In this document: positions 28,758 to 39,144 of the stretch, one piece after another
Position numbering within the stretch: the first letter of the stretch is position 1
How the letters are laid out: each line of letters starts with the position of its first letter
Assembly (NCBI GenBank): GCA_030035585.1
Contig: CM057482.1
Location: 15,921,001-15,985,000, forward strand
Origin: Dugong dugon
Taxonomy: Eukaryota; Chordata; Mammalia; Sirenia; Dugongidae
DNA length: 64,000 nucleotides
Direction of reading: 5' to 3'
Notes under the pieces: generated by a model
Databases searched by the model: none
What the model was told of the DNA's origin: nothing
The model's input: only the letters and a program-made list of their open reading frames with translations
Translations under genes and position numbers: made by a program

Positions 28758-29494
28758 GTAAACAAATAACCTGCTGAAGTCGGGAGACCTCAGAGCACCA
28801 GGAGGAGGATGTAAACACAGCGACTGAAGAAGCACCTATTTGCACAGTGTCCTCCTCCTCTGTGCAGCCTGGAGCCTGTGGAAAGGCATTGCTGAAGCCC
28901 TAGACCCCAGCTGCCTGCAGCGCCAGGATTGAGGCCTCTGGTCCTCCAGGCCAACCAGGTACCCTGAAGGTGTCGTGCGGCTGCAGGGGTTATTTCTTGA
29001 ACTGCAGGGCAGTGGAAGTGTGAGGGTACTCTATCCTAAGAAGAGCAAAGGGCCCCAGGTGAAACCCAGACAGCACCCGCTCAAGGATGAGCCCCCTCAA
29101 ACAGGCCTTGGAAGGAGGGATAGAGGTTTGGAAGGCAGGTGAGTCAGCCATCGGAGTCAACAGCCTTTAACTCCTCCAGTAAAGAAGGTGATGGGAAGGG
29201 CCCGTGGGCAAGGGCGGTCTGGGATGGAGAGAGTGGAAAGTGCTGTGAGGCCCAGACCTTAGCTCCTCCAGCCTGGAGAGGGAGGAGGAGGAAGGGAATC
29301 TTCCCCATGTGGCCTCGCAGGTCTGCTGCACCTGCCTGCCCACCAGCACAGCATCCGGCGCTCGCCTGCCTTTCAGGCCAGAGAGCTACATCCTGCTGGT
29401 GCAGGGAATGGCTGGAGCTGGCCAGAGCATTTGGTGGAAATTGCCCCCTCATGTGAGCATGCATGTGTACACGCGCCGACACATGTACATGCAT
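28758..29494. other. Unassigned GC-rich sequence
   Basis: No nameable repeat. A perfect donor-like GGCAGGTGAGTC lies at 29135-29146 but I see no matching acceptor upstream. Frames at 29139-29456 (plus) and 29144-29494 (minus) are mirror frames over the same bases. Confidence 0.4.
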
Positions 29495-29872
29495 TTATTT
29501 GTTCATTCTAGAAATATTTATTAAGCACTTATTTGGCCCTTGGGTGGCGCAAATGGTCAAAGCACTTGGCTGTTAACCAAAAGGTCGGAGGTTCGAGTCC
29601 ACCCAGAGGTGCTTCGGTAGAAAGGCCTGGTAATCTACTTCCAAAAAATCAGCCATTGAAAACACTATGGAACACAGATCTACTCTGACACACACAAGGT
29701 CACCATGAGTCAGAACTGACTCAAGGGAAACTGTTGGGGTTTTTTTTTTTGTTTTGTTTTGTTTCTGGTTGTATTTTGCTCCAGGCCTTGTTTCAGGTAT
29801 TGGAAATACAGCAATAAAAAAAAAACTAAAAATAAAAATCCCTGCCTTCATAGAATTTCAATTCTTGGCAGA
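29495..29872 (+). repeat. Ancient mammalian repeat split by an AfroSINE
   Basis: CTAGAAATATTTATTAAGC (left, 29508-29535) and CTTGTTTCAGGTATTGGAAA with ACAGCAATAAAAA and CCCTGCCTTCATAG (right, 29785-29860) form the familiar old repeat that runs from an AAGCACTTA motif to a GATACAGCAA motif. I am unsure of its class. Related pieces lie at 37795-37890 and 54705-54810. Confidence 0.5.
29536..29755 (+). repeat. AfroSINE, B body, head close to tRNA-Asn
   Basis: CCTTGGGTGGCGCAAATGG, CTTGGCTGTTAACCAAAAGG (anticodon GTT retained) and B box GGTTCGAGTCC are the closest here to tRNA-Asn. The B-body AAAAATCAGCCATTGAAAA and the tail GAGTCAGAACTGACTCAAGG are followed by a long T/GTTTT run. Confidence 0.95.
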
Positions 29873-30361
29873 AGAGGTGCTAATTAGAAAAGACACTCTC
29901 TCTGTTGGGTTACTGTCCACCACTTAAATTCAGTCCACAAGTCACTGATCTCCTCTTACCCTTTTTTCTGTCCAGCACCCACTGGCAGGCCCTTCGAAGC
30001 CTTGACATCCAGGGCTAACCAGTCCCCACCTCGGCCTTATCTCTCCCCTCCTCCTAAAAAGGCATGCTTTTAACCCTTTTCTCCCCTCTTTTCATCCCCT
30101 GTTCCTGCTTTCTGCACCACTGTTAGGTCTTTCTCCAGACCTTCCCCTCTCTCAGCAGTAGGGAGCTGAGTTACCGGGAGCCCTGGAAAACAGGAGCTGA
30201 GCGGAGGGCTCACACCTGCCCTGAGACCTCAGGGAGTAACTCTGCCCCCTGCTGGCCAAGATGACGGGGTGGGCTTTCTGAAGAGGGCATGGAGGGTGAG
30301 GGCTGGGCCTGCCTGTGAAGTCTGCCAAACAAGTCTCGTGTGTCTGCACAAACCGTAACAG
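29873..30361. other. Unassigned sequence, no gene seen
   Basis: Unique by eye, GC-moderate, pyrimidine-rich around 30060-30150. No coding signal. Confidence 0.5.
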
Positions 30362-30578
30362 CCACCTTTGAGTGAGTGCTTCCTGCAGGCTCTGTCCTAA
30401 GTCCCTATAAGCATTATCTCATTTAACCCTCACAACAACACACGCGGCAGGTACCATTACTGTAACTTCATTTCCCCAATGAGGACACAGAGCATGATGG
30501 GACTTCTCAGGGCCACAGAATGGCAAAGTAGCAAGGTCAGGATTAGAACCTGGCTCTGCCTGACCCCAAAGTTCATGC
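30362..30578 (-). repeat. MIR-family SINE
   Basis: AGCATTATCTCATTTAACCC, CCATTACTGTAACTTCATTTC, CCAATGAGGACACAGAGC and GTCAGGATTAGAACCTGGC match the minus-strand MIR order over 200 bp. Confidence 0.85.
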
Positions 30579-30727
30579 TTTTGACCTCGTCTCTGCTGCC
30601 TTCCCTGGACCCCATCTCCCAGCCTTTCTCCCATGGAAACTTCTTTTGTAGTGAGCAAGGAGGCCCACTAAACTCGTCACTGATAACAGCACAAGGTGCT
30701 CCCTTCCCAGGGGTATTAGCATTTCAC

Positions 30728-31035
30728 ATACAGGTAGTCCTGGACTTACAACGTATTCAAGTTACAACGAACCCCACGTATGACCATCTGTATCTTTTGG
30801 GGGGGGAGGAATTTGGTACATCATATCGTTAGTAATACGCACTACATACAATGTTGCCGCGAGTAGTTTGCTGATGTTATCGTTCTCATGCCAATCTCCA
30901 AAGACAAATAAGGATCGGATTTATAGACACTGATAATGAAAGGCAATAATAATGAAAACTTAAAAAAAAAAAAGTGAGGTATTTGACTTACGTCAGAACT
31001 GACCATGGAGTGATCAGAAGGGAATCCCATGGTAC
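30728..31035. mobile_element. Possible old DNA transposon remnant
   Basis: Starts ACAGGTAGTCCTGGACTTAC, the usual first bases of a group of non-autonomous mammalian DNA elements, followed by CAAGTTACAACGAACCCC. Near the far end are TTTGACTTACGTCAGAAC and a 10-A run. No matching inverted end was found, so class and boundaries are uncertain. Confidence 0.4.
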
Positions 31036-31694
31036 TTCAAACAACTGAATGTCTTTCTAGACCAGAGGATGTATCTGTGATGGGCAGGACTGCAGGCAGA
31101 CAGGGGGTGAAGCTGCTGATTTTTAGTTGGGAGCAGGGGCATCGCGTCTCACAGTCACCTGCACAGGTGCTCACTCATAGCCTGGCACCCTCTCCTTGCC
31201 AACATTAAGCAATCAGACTCCTCAGCTACCTTGTGCACTACTCACCTATCTTGGCTCTGAGGCAAACGTTCTAGACCTATCAATTTTCACGGGATAATTA
31301 GGGGTGGGGAAATCCAGGCACAGATAAAATCAGCACCTCTTCCCTGCTGCCCCCACAATCCCTTCCCAAGCTCCTGAAATCCTGGGATGCACTGTGTTCC
31401 CCATCATCTCAACCCTGCAGCCCCCACCACAGCCACCCAGGCTGGTGCCAAAACGCCCAGAGGAAGGCTGGGCTGTGCCCGGCCTGCCGGGACCACAACA
31501 GGCATGCTGAGATTCCCACTACAAAGCCTGCTCCTGCCCACCCCAGAGCTCTGAGACACCTAACAAGCCGGCTCCTGGCCCCTTCACCACCAGAGCTCAA
31601 AATACTTCTCACCCTGCCCCTCACCCCAACTCAGACTGTAAAAAACACTCAGTAGGGTAAGGGCACTTAATCAGGCACCCATGTACCTAAGAAT
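31036..31694. other. Unassigned sequence, no gene seen
   Basis: GC-rich with many CCCC and CCAGCC tracts around 31380-31620. No repeat or coding signal that I can name. Confidence 0.45.
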
Positions 31695-32112
31695 GGACTG
31701 GTGGCTTGCCTGTTGTTGTGATGCTTGAAGCTATGCCACTGGTATTTCAAATGACCAGCAGGGTCACCCACGATGGATAGGTTTCAGCAGAGCTTCAAGA
31801 CTAAGACAGACTAAAATGAAAGGCCTGGTCGTCTACGTCTAAAAATTAGCCAGTGAAAACCTGTGGATCACAAGAGAAGTCGCTTGCTGTGGACCTGTCA
31901 TCAGGAGGGATCAATTGCTGGAGGAGGACATCATGCTTGGTAAAGTGGAAGGCCAGCAAGGGAGACAATCCTTGGTGACATGGGTTGGCACAATAGCCCC
32001 AACGATGGACTCAAACATGTTCGCCATTGTAAAGATGACCTAGGAGCAGGCAGCGTTTCCTTCTGTTGTACATAAGGTCGCCATGAGTCGTAGCTGACTC
32101 AATGACAGCTGT
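31695..32112 (+). mobile_element. Composite SINE with long RTE-derived 3' module
   Basis: Body: GGTGGCTTGCCTGTTGTTG, GAAGCTATGCCACTGG, a TATTTCAAATGACCAGCAGG segment, AGACTAAGACAGACTAAAATG and AAAAATTAGCCAGTGAAAAC. Then from about 31910 comes an RTE ORF piece in frame, reading IRRDQLLEEDIMLGKVEGQ, and finally the shared tail GTCGCCATGAGTCGTAGC. Same module order as 12672-13115, so it is a family and not a one-off junction. Confidence 0.85.
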
Positions 32113-32361
32113 CTGTCTGTCTATCTACCTCTAATTTCAGGATCCCCTGAAATAGTCCACAAAATTCTTTATACATGTACATATCTGCATTTATCTGGAA
32201 AGAGTCCACAGTTTCCATCAGATCTCAAAGAGCCCTGGGGCCCCGAAGGGGGTGTGAATCTCTGGACTAAGGAGTGGTAGACACCAGCCCCTATAAAACT
32301 TTAGAAAAACCTGAAGCATCCAGGAACTCTTCGAATGCTTGTGGCTATGCGGGAAAGCAAG
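32113..32361. other. Short CTGT run then unassigned sequence
   Basis: 32110-32130 has CTGTCTGTCTGTCTATC, probably the tail repeat of the preceding element. The rest is unassigned. Confidence 0.5.
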
Positions 32362-32545
32362 GTATAACTTAGTGGTCAGGAACCCCAGCCCTGCAGCAGA
32401 CCTCCTGGGTTTCAATCCCAGCTCTGCTACTTAACTCTATCACCTCAGTTTCCCCATCTGAAAAACGGAATAACAATCATGTCTACCACACAGAGTTGCC
32501 ACGAGGATTAAAATACAAGAGAGAAACCAAAGACGGTACTAAGCA
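32362..32545 (+). repeat. MIR SINE
   Basis: ATAACTTAGTGGTCAGGAACC, GGGTTTCAATCCCAGCTCTG, ACCTCAGTTTCCCCATCTG, and GTTGCCACGAGGATTAAAAT occur in plus-strand MIR order. Confidence 0.87.
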
Positions 32546-32561
32546 CTATTCCTGGCCTATG

Positions 32562-32614
32562 CTGCTGTGTTGTTGGGTGCCATCAAGTCGGTTCTGACTC
32601 ATAGTGACCCTGTA
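32562..32614 (-). repeat. AfroSINE/RTE tail fragment
   Basis: GTTGTTGGGTGCCATCAAGTCG then TTCTGACTCATAGTGACCC, 50 bp in all. The GGTGCCATC form matches the RTE LINE tail better than the AfroSINE tail. A very short 5'-truncated insertion. Confidence 0.85.
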
Positions 32615-33904
32615 GCAATGCCAAGTAAACGCTAGCTATTACTGACCACCCGCATTGGGGGAGAAAACCCAGGCTCGGGGAGGCTAATAGACTCAGCCAG
32701 GGTCATCCTTACGGCAGCTCTGAGCTGTGAGCTGGCGCCACAGAAGGGACAAGGACAGAATTCCCAGAATTCCGTCTGTCCAGTGCTGGGGAGCCCACAG
32801 TTGCTGGAAGCTGGGGTGAAGAAGGTCAACCCAGAGAACAGACAGGCCTACTGAGGGGGCTGAGGCAGAGGATGAAGAGCTGAGTTCTAATTCTGGCCCC
32901 ATCCATGGCCTGGGTAGGCTCCCTCCCTTCTCAGGACACCTGCATCTTTGTCTATAAGATGCTGGGGTGGGGAGGGGGGCTTTCATCTCTGAGGTAGGTA
33001 CAGATGTTCAGTCTGCCTCTGACGAGATGTCCCTGCCTGCCACAGAACCAAGGCCCAATTTCCCAGATGCTGATGGTCACTGAATGGGGCTGATTACAAA
33101 AACAAGCCAAAGAAATGGGCCTTTTCCCCCAGGAGCAATCTGAGGGCTTCTGACCCATAGAAAGGGAACAGACAGATGAGCCTCAAAAGTCCCAGGTTCT
33201 GGGCAAGGGTTTTCTGGGAGTCAGAAGCATTCCAAATGAAATCGCTGCCGTGAAGCTGTGGGAAGCAGCTAGCACAAGAAGCGTTCAAACGGAGGCTGGA
33301 TAGCCACCTGCCTAAGGGGTTCAAGCATCATCTCAAGGAGTTCAACGAGATGACCACCAAGTCTCAGATCCAGTGAAGCTGTGGGTGGCCTGGCCAATGA
33401 GGAGCTTCGAGGATCCACATGGCTGGCCTCCAGTGAGACCGAGGGACGGAGCAGCTTGGTCTTCCCCATGGGTCACTGCATGGAGCAGCCACAGCCTGGC
33501 CACTCCCATGGACATGTTTCAGCCAACTAACTCTCAGGTCATATTCCAAAGGAAGAAGCAGTACCGTTGACTTAGGCTGAAGTCACAGTCAGCAACCCCT
33601 ACCTTTCATGGAGACCAACACAGAGTGTCTCCCCCTCATCCTCCACCCTCTCCACCTGCCTCCAAGCTCCAGGCCAGGGGAAAGCCCCAAGGACGGAAGG
33701 GGAGGAACCACAGCCAGCCAGGCTGACCCTAGCTGCACACATCTGGATAAAGCTATAAGAACCCGGGACGCCATCACAGACAGGACTAGAAGGACAGGTT
33801 CTGCCCTCCAGGATGGCAGCGTGGCACAAAGACGGTGCTGCCAGCCCAGAGCGCAACAACCAAGCAAGACTCAAGACCTCTCCGGAGACCAGTGGTGAGA
33901 CGGG
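32615..33904. other. Unassigned sequence, no gene seen
   Basis: 33255-33370 (GAAGCAGCTAGCACAAGAAG, GTTCAAACGGAGGCTGGATAG) faintly recalls a CR1/L3 end. Overlapping minus frames at 32632-33469 and the pair at 33589-33898 have no domain. Confidence 0.4.
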
Positions 33905-34020
33905 CTGCTTCAGGGAGGCAGAAAGGGGGAGGGGGAGGGGGGAGGAGGGAGGGAAGTAGAAAAGGAAGGAGAGAAGGGAGGGAAGGCAGAGAAAAGAAGA
34001 GGAGACTCTTCAAACCTCTC
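33905..34020 (+). repeat. Purine tract, G then A-rich
   Basis: About 100 bp almost entirely purine on the plus strand, with GGGGGAGGGGGAGGGGGGAG near 33926-33948 and AAAAGAAGAGGAGA at its end. Such tracts can adopt triplex or G-quadruplex form. A (CAAA)n run follows at 34050-34070. Confidence 0.9.
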
Positions 34021-34139
34021 TATCCCTCCCTCTTCCAGGTAAAACAGTCTAAAACAAACAAACAAACAAAAAACTCCCCCTCTTTCTTTTCCTTTCTGAA
34101 CAAGAGCTTTGTAACACTAGATGGCTGATCGGAAAATAA

Positions 34140-34680
34140 CTATTTTGCCCTTAGACAGAGGCAGTTTTTAGCAGGAGAAGCTGAGATATTTTGAAAGCCA
34201 CCCCTGAGGCGGAAAATTGTGCAGAAGGCACAAATTGTCAACGCTCCCCAAGGGGATTTCACGGTTCCTGGGCAGGTGGGGAGAAGGGCTGGTTATCAGC
34301 ACCCCATTCCTGGGACAGTGTGTACAGATAGCCAGGCCAGCTTCCCCATTGTGGCGCGGGGGAGACAGAACACCGGAAAACAGATGATGTTACATAACCG
34401 AAGCGGGAATGAACATTTTCAGCAAATTACCTCTGTTACGAGCGCTGCCATAAAATCGCCTCACAAGTGAATTTAGTTTTTCTTCCCTCCATGCCCAATC
34501 AATTAGCACATGAGTAATACCAAGCCCATTAGGACAAACCGATGCCGGGGGAGTTATGTCATCTGCTACAGAAATGATTGCTTAATATACCAGTTGGCTC
34601 CGAGGGGCTCTTAGCCACACACAATCTTGCCATAATCAATAGCAACAGTCAAATGATGCTGTTTCCAACCAGAGCTCTGC
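34140..34680. promoter_or_regulatory. Candidate conserved non-coding block
   Basis: Repeat-free, with GATGATGTTACATAACC, TTTTCAGCAAATTACC, CATAAAATCGCCTCACAAG, CCCAATCAATTAGCACATG, TTATGTCATCTGC and CATAATCAATAGCAAC. The mixture of ATTA cores with CpG-bearing segments in otherwise AT-rich DNA is typical of conserved elements. Inference only. Confidence 0.3.
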
Positions 34681-34970
34681 TGGGCAGAGCAGCACACGGA
34701 GCCCATCGTGCAGGCACAGACACCACAGGCCCCCTCTGCCCCTCCTTCCTCTCTTCACAGCAAACAGGAAAAGCCTAATGGTGACTCAGAGAAACCAAGA
34801 AATGTGGGGGGAGAACCGGGAAAATGCACAGAGGCCTTGTAGAAATCCGCACCCAGGTGGGGAAGGAAGGGGAACAAGACTTCAATCTTCCTCCGTATTT
34901 CCTGGCAACCACAGAATGGGCTTTCACAGAGAACATGTAGTGACTCCTGTAAGGTTAAAGGGGAGCCCTG
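34681..34970. other. Unassigned sequence, no gene seen
   Basis: Unique by eye, no element or coding signal. Confidence 0.5.
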
Positions 34971-35164
34971 GTGGCACAGGGGGTAAGCGCTCAGCTGCTA
35001 ACCGGAAGGTTGGAGGTTCAAACCCAACAGCTGCTCCCCTGGAGAAAGATGTACCAGTCTGCTTCCCTAAAGATTTACAGCCTATGAAACCCTATGGGAC
35101 AGTTCTACTCTGCCCTATAGGGTCGCTATGAGTCAGAATGAACTCAACAGCAACAGGTTTAACG
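34971..35164 (+). repeat. AfroSINE, A body
   Basis: GGAGCCCTGGTGGCACAGGG head, B box GGTTCAAACCC, AGAAAGATGTACCAGTCTGC centre, and tail GAGTCAGAATGAACTCAACA ending AGGTTTAACG. Imperfect target duplication GTAAGGTTAAA (34959) and GTGAGGTTCAA (35165). The 117-codon frame at 34778-35131 is read through this SINE. Confidence 0.95.
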
Positions 35165-35174
35165 GTGAGGTTCA

Positions 35175-35285
35175 AACCCCTGTGGAGTTCAGCTGCCTTA
35201 CCTGTAAAATGGAGACATCAGCCTGCTCCTCAGAAGGCTGGGATGAGGGTTAGTGCACAGAAAGCACTTAGCATGACCTGGCAGA
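35175..35285 (+). repeat. MIR SINE, 3' part
   Basis: AGCTGCCTTACCTGTAAAATGG, GATGAGGGTTAGTGC and AAGCACTTAGCATGACCTGGC follow the plus-strand MIR 3' order. Confidence 0.78.
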
Positions 35286-35759
35286 GGAAACGTTTGTGTC
35301 CACTAAGCTAAAGCTGTTGTTATTAACCCTTGCACTTCTGACATCCCCTTGGCTGCTTACTCCAACCCTTCCCTGCTCCAGGTCAGACCAAGGAAACCAC
35401 TCCATTTCCCTTCCAGTTGTTCTGAGACATTTGCCGTATCTCCCAGAATACAGGAAAATCCTAAGGGGATTAAGCGTTTGTAGCCTGAGCCCCAAGCCCC
35501 TTTGCCTCGGGACTGACCCTCTTCCCCTAGCTAGCAAGAGACCTCCACCAGGAGGGCTCCCTGACAAAGAAATTATTGGCAGCCCTGTAGTCGGGCGATT
35601 TTGCTTTCAACCAGCTATGAGCCCCAGGTGGCGGAGAGGGAACTCTACACAGAAACAAAGTCAAGCTCAGGAGGGGGCTTAATTTGTACGACAGGTGAGC
35701 TCAGGGTCTAGCATCTCGGTCTTGTAGTGTGAGAGCCACTGGCCTCAGAAGTCCTGTAG
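35286..35759. other. Unassigned; 128-codon frame considered
   Basis: A plus frame at 35296-35682 begins with a hydrophobic stretch resembling a signal peptide (LLLLTLALLTSPWLL) but continues with no domain or cysteine pattern, and an opposing minus frame covers the same DNA. I judge it fortuitous. A donor-like CAGGTGAGC lies near 35692. Confidence 0.4.
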
Positions 35760-35870
35760 CACAACCCCTCCTCCTTTAGGCGAAACTGAGGCCTGCCCAA
35801 GGTCAGCCAGTAGTTAGAGCTGGGGGCAACGTCAGACCCAGAGATGCAGGCGTAGAAGTGGGTTTGGTTA
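35760..35870 (-). repeat. MIR scrap
   Basis: GGCGAAACTGAGGCCTGCCC, AGGTCAGCCAGTAGTTAG and AGCTGGGGGCAACG, complement of the MIR core. Confidence 0.65.
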
Positions 35871-36177
35871 CCCCTCACGCTCCCACCCTCAGAGCTCTCT
35901 CGGGCCCTGGAATCCGCTATGATCTTTGGCCCCTGGCAAGGCTGGAAAGTCATCTACTCCTGTGTCTCTTCTTCTTCAGCTGAAAGAGAGAGAGACACCC
36001 CTTACCTCTGGTGCATCACTGTGTGGATTTAACAGGTGATGGGCGTAAGGCACCTCACATAAGGCCTGGAAGATAATGGGTGGCCGAGAAGTATAGATTC
36101 TCCTTCCTCATGCTTATACACACTCCTTCTTCTCCTTTAGGGTTGTGGTGAAGATAACTGAAATGCAAACATTAGCT

Positions 36178-36400
36178 AACTTTTTGAGCATTTGTTAGGC
36201 ACCAGCCACTGTGCTAAATAATTTACATGTATTATGTCATTTAACCCTAAAAATAAATAAACTCATGTGGTAGGTACAATCACAATTCTTCGTAAGAGGA
36301 GGCTGAGATCCCTGACAGGGTAAGCCACTTGCCCAAGGTCATACAGGAAATAGTCCAGCGACGTTTGAGCCCAAGCAGTCTGGGTTCCAGAGCCTGTGAG
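36178..36400 (-). repeat. MIR-family SINE
   Basis: TTGTTAGGCACCAGCCACTG, ATTATGTCATTTAACCCTAA, AGGAGGCTGAGATCCC and CTTGCCCAAGGTCATACAGG follow the minus-strand MIR order. Well spread but diverged. Confidence 0.82.
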
Positions 36401-37011
36401 TGCAATCACTTTGCAGTGCATGACTATGGAAACTGCTTAGTGGGCTATAATATGTTAAACAAATGGTATTTACCACACAGCTTCAAATGCTTCCCCAGAA
36501 AGAGAAAAAGAAGCTAGTCCTACTGGGTGGTGTCTTAGGTAGGAGCTACAAGCCTCTGCCTTGCCATTAGACGAGATGAAATGCCTCTGATAAGGAGAGG
36601 AGGAAGGGCAACTCTGAGCCACCTCCTGAAGAGATTTGGAAACAAGAATGTTGGCAGGGAATCCTGACCTAGTGTTGCCATTGCACTGCTGTCACCAACC
36701 CTGGTTGATCCCAGTGCAGTGAAGAAAGAGGACTCGGGGTGCCCTGACCCAGGGACGGGGGTAAACCACCTGGTTGGCAGGGAGAGGGTGGTTATGTGTA
36801 AGGCTGGATCCTGTCCATTCCCAGGAATAACAATGAGCAATAGAGGAGGTGGAGGAGGTGGATTGGGTAGAGATGGTGGAGATTCCTGCTGTCCTGGGAA
36901 GATTGTGCTTTTAAGGTGTTTTGAATTCTAATGACTTCCAGCATACCCTTATTCAAATGTAGATATGGAAACATTACCTAAAACAACAGACAAGAGATTA
37001 TTGCGTTGATC
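36401..37011. other. Unassigned, with a GGA-rich run
   Basis: 36843-36882 is rich in GGAGGTGGA units. No coding signal; opposing frames at 36535-36840 and 36719-36931 are shadows. Confidence 0.45.
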
Positions 37012-37520
37012 ACTATAGTAGGCTGAGTAATGGCTCCCCAAAGATATCCACATCCTAATCTTTGGAATCTGTGAATTTTACCTTACATGGCAAATAAATA
37101 AATAAAGGGATGTTGCAGATGTGATTAAGAATCTTGGGATGGGGAGATTGTCCTGGGTTATGGGGGGGGGGGGGCCTAAATACAATCACAAGTGTCCTTG
37201 TAAGACATTTGACACCACGGAAGAGGAGGCTATGTGACCACAGAGGCAGGGATGGGAGTGATGTGGCCACAAGCCAAGGAATACCTGAAGCCATGCAAAA
37301 CAGGAAGAGGCAAAGAACAGAATCTTCCCTAGGGCCTTCAGAGGAGGCATGGTCCTGTTGATACCATGTGTAAGATGGACTGGGGACAAAAGAGGACAGG
37401 ACAAAGAAACTAGCTGATTTCGGACTTTCGGCCTCTAGAACTGTGAAAGAATAAATTTCTATTGTCTTAAGTCGCCTATTTTGTGGTAACTTGTTACAGT
37501 GGCCACAGGAAACTAATACG
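37012..37520 (+). mobile_element. MLT1-type solo LTR (ERVL-MaLR)
   Basis: TAATGGCTCCCCAAAGATATCC, AAATACAATCACAAGTGTCC, AGACATTTGACACC, GAGGCAGGGATGGGAGTG, ACAAGCCAAGGAATACC, TTTCGGACTTTCGGCC, CTCTAGAACTGTGAAAGAAT and GGAAACTAATACG are in LTR order. A G11 run lies at 37162-37172. No internal retroviral genes are seen. The minus frame of 252 codons at 37055-37813 is fortuitous. Confidence 0.82.
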
Positions 37521-37601
37521 GTCCCTCTTTGGATGGTCCCTGATACCACCAATCTTGTTGTGGGGACCAATAGACAATACTTATGGAGCACTAAAATGTA
37601 T

Positions 37602-37797
37602 AGAGCCCCTGGGTGGTGCAAATGGTTAAGTGCTTGACTACTGGCCCCAAAATTTGGCAGTTCAAACCCACACAGAGGCACCTTGGAAGACAAGCCTGGC
37701 AATCTGCTTCTGAAAACCCTATAAAGCAGTTCTGCCTTGCAAACATGGAGTTGCCATGAGTTGAAATAGACTCGACAGCAACTAACGGGAAACAACA
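37602..37797 (+). repeat. AfroSINE, B/C-like body
   Basis: AGCCCCTGGGTGGTGCAAATG head, GCAGTTCAAACCC B box, GGCACCTTGGAAGACAAGCC, CTGCTTCTGAAAACC, and the tail GAGTTGAAATAGACTCGACA ending AACAACAAG. Confidence 0.93.
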
Positions 37798-38624
37798 AGG
37801 TGGTATAAGGCATGTTTTAGGCACTGAGAGCAAAGATACATAAACCTGGTCCCTGTCCCAGAGGACTTGTAGTCCAGCAGGGTAGATAGACTTACAACAT
37901 TCAAATTTATAAAATTCAGAGAATGTAAATGTTATTCTAGGAGAAGGCATTTATGGAAGGCTTCTCCCAGGAAGAGGGGTTTGAAATGGGCTGGAAGGAT
38001 GGGTAGAACTTAGCTAGGTGGGGCTTCTTGGAAGAGAGAATCACATGAGCCCAGGTTTCAAGGCAGGAGGGCCCACGTCATGTTCAGAGTTGGATTTGAA
38101 GTTTACTTTGGCCACTGCGGAGCACTATGGTAAAGAAAGATCAAGCTGTGCAGGCTAAGGTGCTAACTTGCAGGTGATGGGAAGCTCTGGCTAGGATCGG
38201 AGGATGCAAGGGCTGTTCCAGACTGCCCCTAACCAGCTGTTTGATGGGGGAGCATCTGCTTCCATCTTGGATCTACATGGAGAAATTCCATCCAAGTGTC
38301 TCTCTGGGCCTGTCTCCTCCCCTCACTCACTCAGAGGAGGAGTGACTTATATAATTGTGTATTTGGGAGAAGGAATTGGGCATGTGACTCTTTCCTCCTG
38401 GGTTCCCCTCTTACCATAGATTTTGTGTTCTGTGACATCTCTGCTATTCTGTGGTCACCAGCTGAGCCTGTGATTGGGTAGTTAGGTCTGTCTCATTTAA
38501 GCATGGAATATAACAAGCCCATTTGCTCTATCAAGAATAAAGATTAATAGTGTGGTCTCCAGCTGCCCAACTCTTTCCTCTCTCTCTCTCTCAGTGAGGC
38601 CTAAACTCTATTTTTGTTAGAGTT
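37798..38624. other. Ancient repeat scrap then unassigned sequence
   Basis: 37810-37890 (TAGGCACTGAGAGCAAAGATAC, CCTGGTCCCTGTCCCAGAGG) is the same old repeat type as 29785-29860. 38576-38593 is a short (CT)n. The rest is unassigned. Confidence 0.45.
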
Positions 38625-38735
38625 CCTGCAAACCCCAAGATGTGTGATCTCGGGCCTCAGTTTCCTCTTCCGTAACATGAGAGACGTAGAAGACAATAAC
38701 CTCAAATAACTTACCTGACAGGCAGCATTTGTAGT
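38625..38735 (+). repeat. MIR scrap
   Basis: GTGTGATCTCGGGCCTCAGTTTC, TCTTCCGTAACATGAGAG; the central part of a plus-strand MIR. Confidence 0.7.
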
Positions 38736-38744
38736 GGGTGGAGC

Positions 38745-38895
38745 TTTAGACCGGAAGTGCTGAAGTGCTGAATTCTAGTGCCAGCCCTGCCACCTGCTGC
38801 CACAAGGTCACTAAACTCTCTGGGCCTCAGTTTCCTCATCTATAAAATGGGCATAATGCCACTCACCGTACCTATATCACAGAATTATTATTAAA
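38745..38895 (+). repeat. MIR SINE
   Basis: TAGACCGGAAGTGCTG, GCCAGCCCTGCCACCTGC, TCTCTGGGCCTCAGTTTCC and CATCTATAAAATGGGCATAA, ending near AGAATTATTATTAAAG. Clean match to the core. Confidence 0.9.
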
Positions 38896-38929
38896 GAAAA
38901 ATCAACCCTTAACTCAAGGTAGGGGGCTT

Positions 38930-39115
38930 AGTGGAGTGGGAAGAACACGAACTTTGAAAAGAGACAGCTCTGAGTTCTAATCCTGACTCAGCAGCTTCCT
39001 AGTGGCTGGATCTTGAGCCGGGTAGATAGCTACCTTTCCTAAGCTGGCTTCTTCAGCTGGAAGATAAGACTTGCCCCAGTGCTGTTGCAATGACTAAACG
39101 AGCCACCTACTGTGA
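38930..39115 (+). repeat. MIR SINE
   Basis: AGTGGAGTGGGAAGAACACG, GTTCTAATCCTGACTCAGC, TAGATAGCTACCTTTCC and GTGCTGTTGCAATGACTAAAC. The third MIR in a row on this strand within 500 bp. Confidence 0.75.
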
Positions 39116-39144
39116 GTAAGGTCGTAGGAAGAATAGGGAGATAT

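Noticed and set aside
35296-35682. Secreted small protein with a signal-like start
   Set aside because: Only the first 20 residues look like a signal peptide; no cysteine pattern or domain follows, and an opposing frame covers the same DNA.
37055-37813. 252-codon minus-strand open frame
   Set aside because: It spans an MLT1-type LTR and an AfroSINE read antisense; no domain and no retroviral protein similarity.
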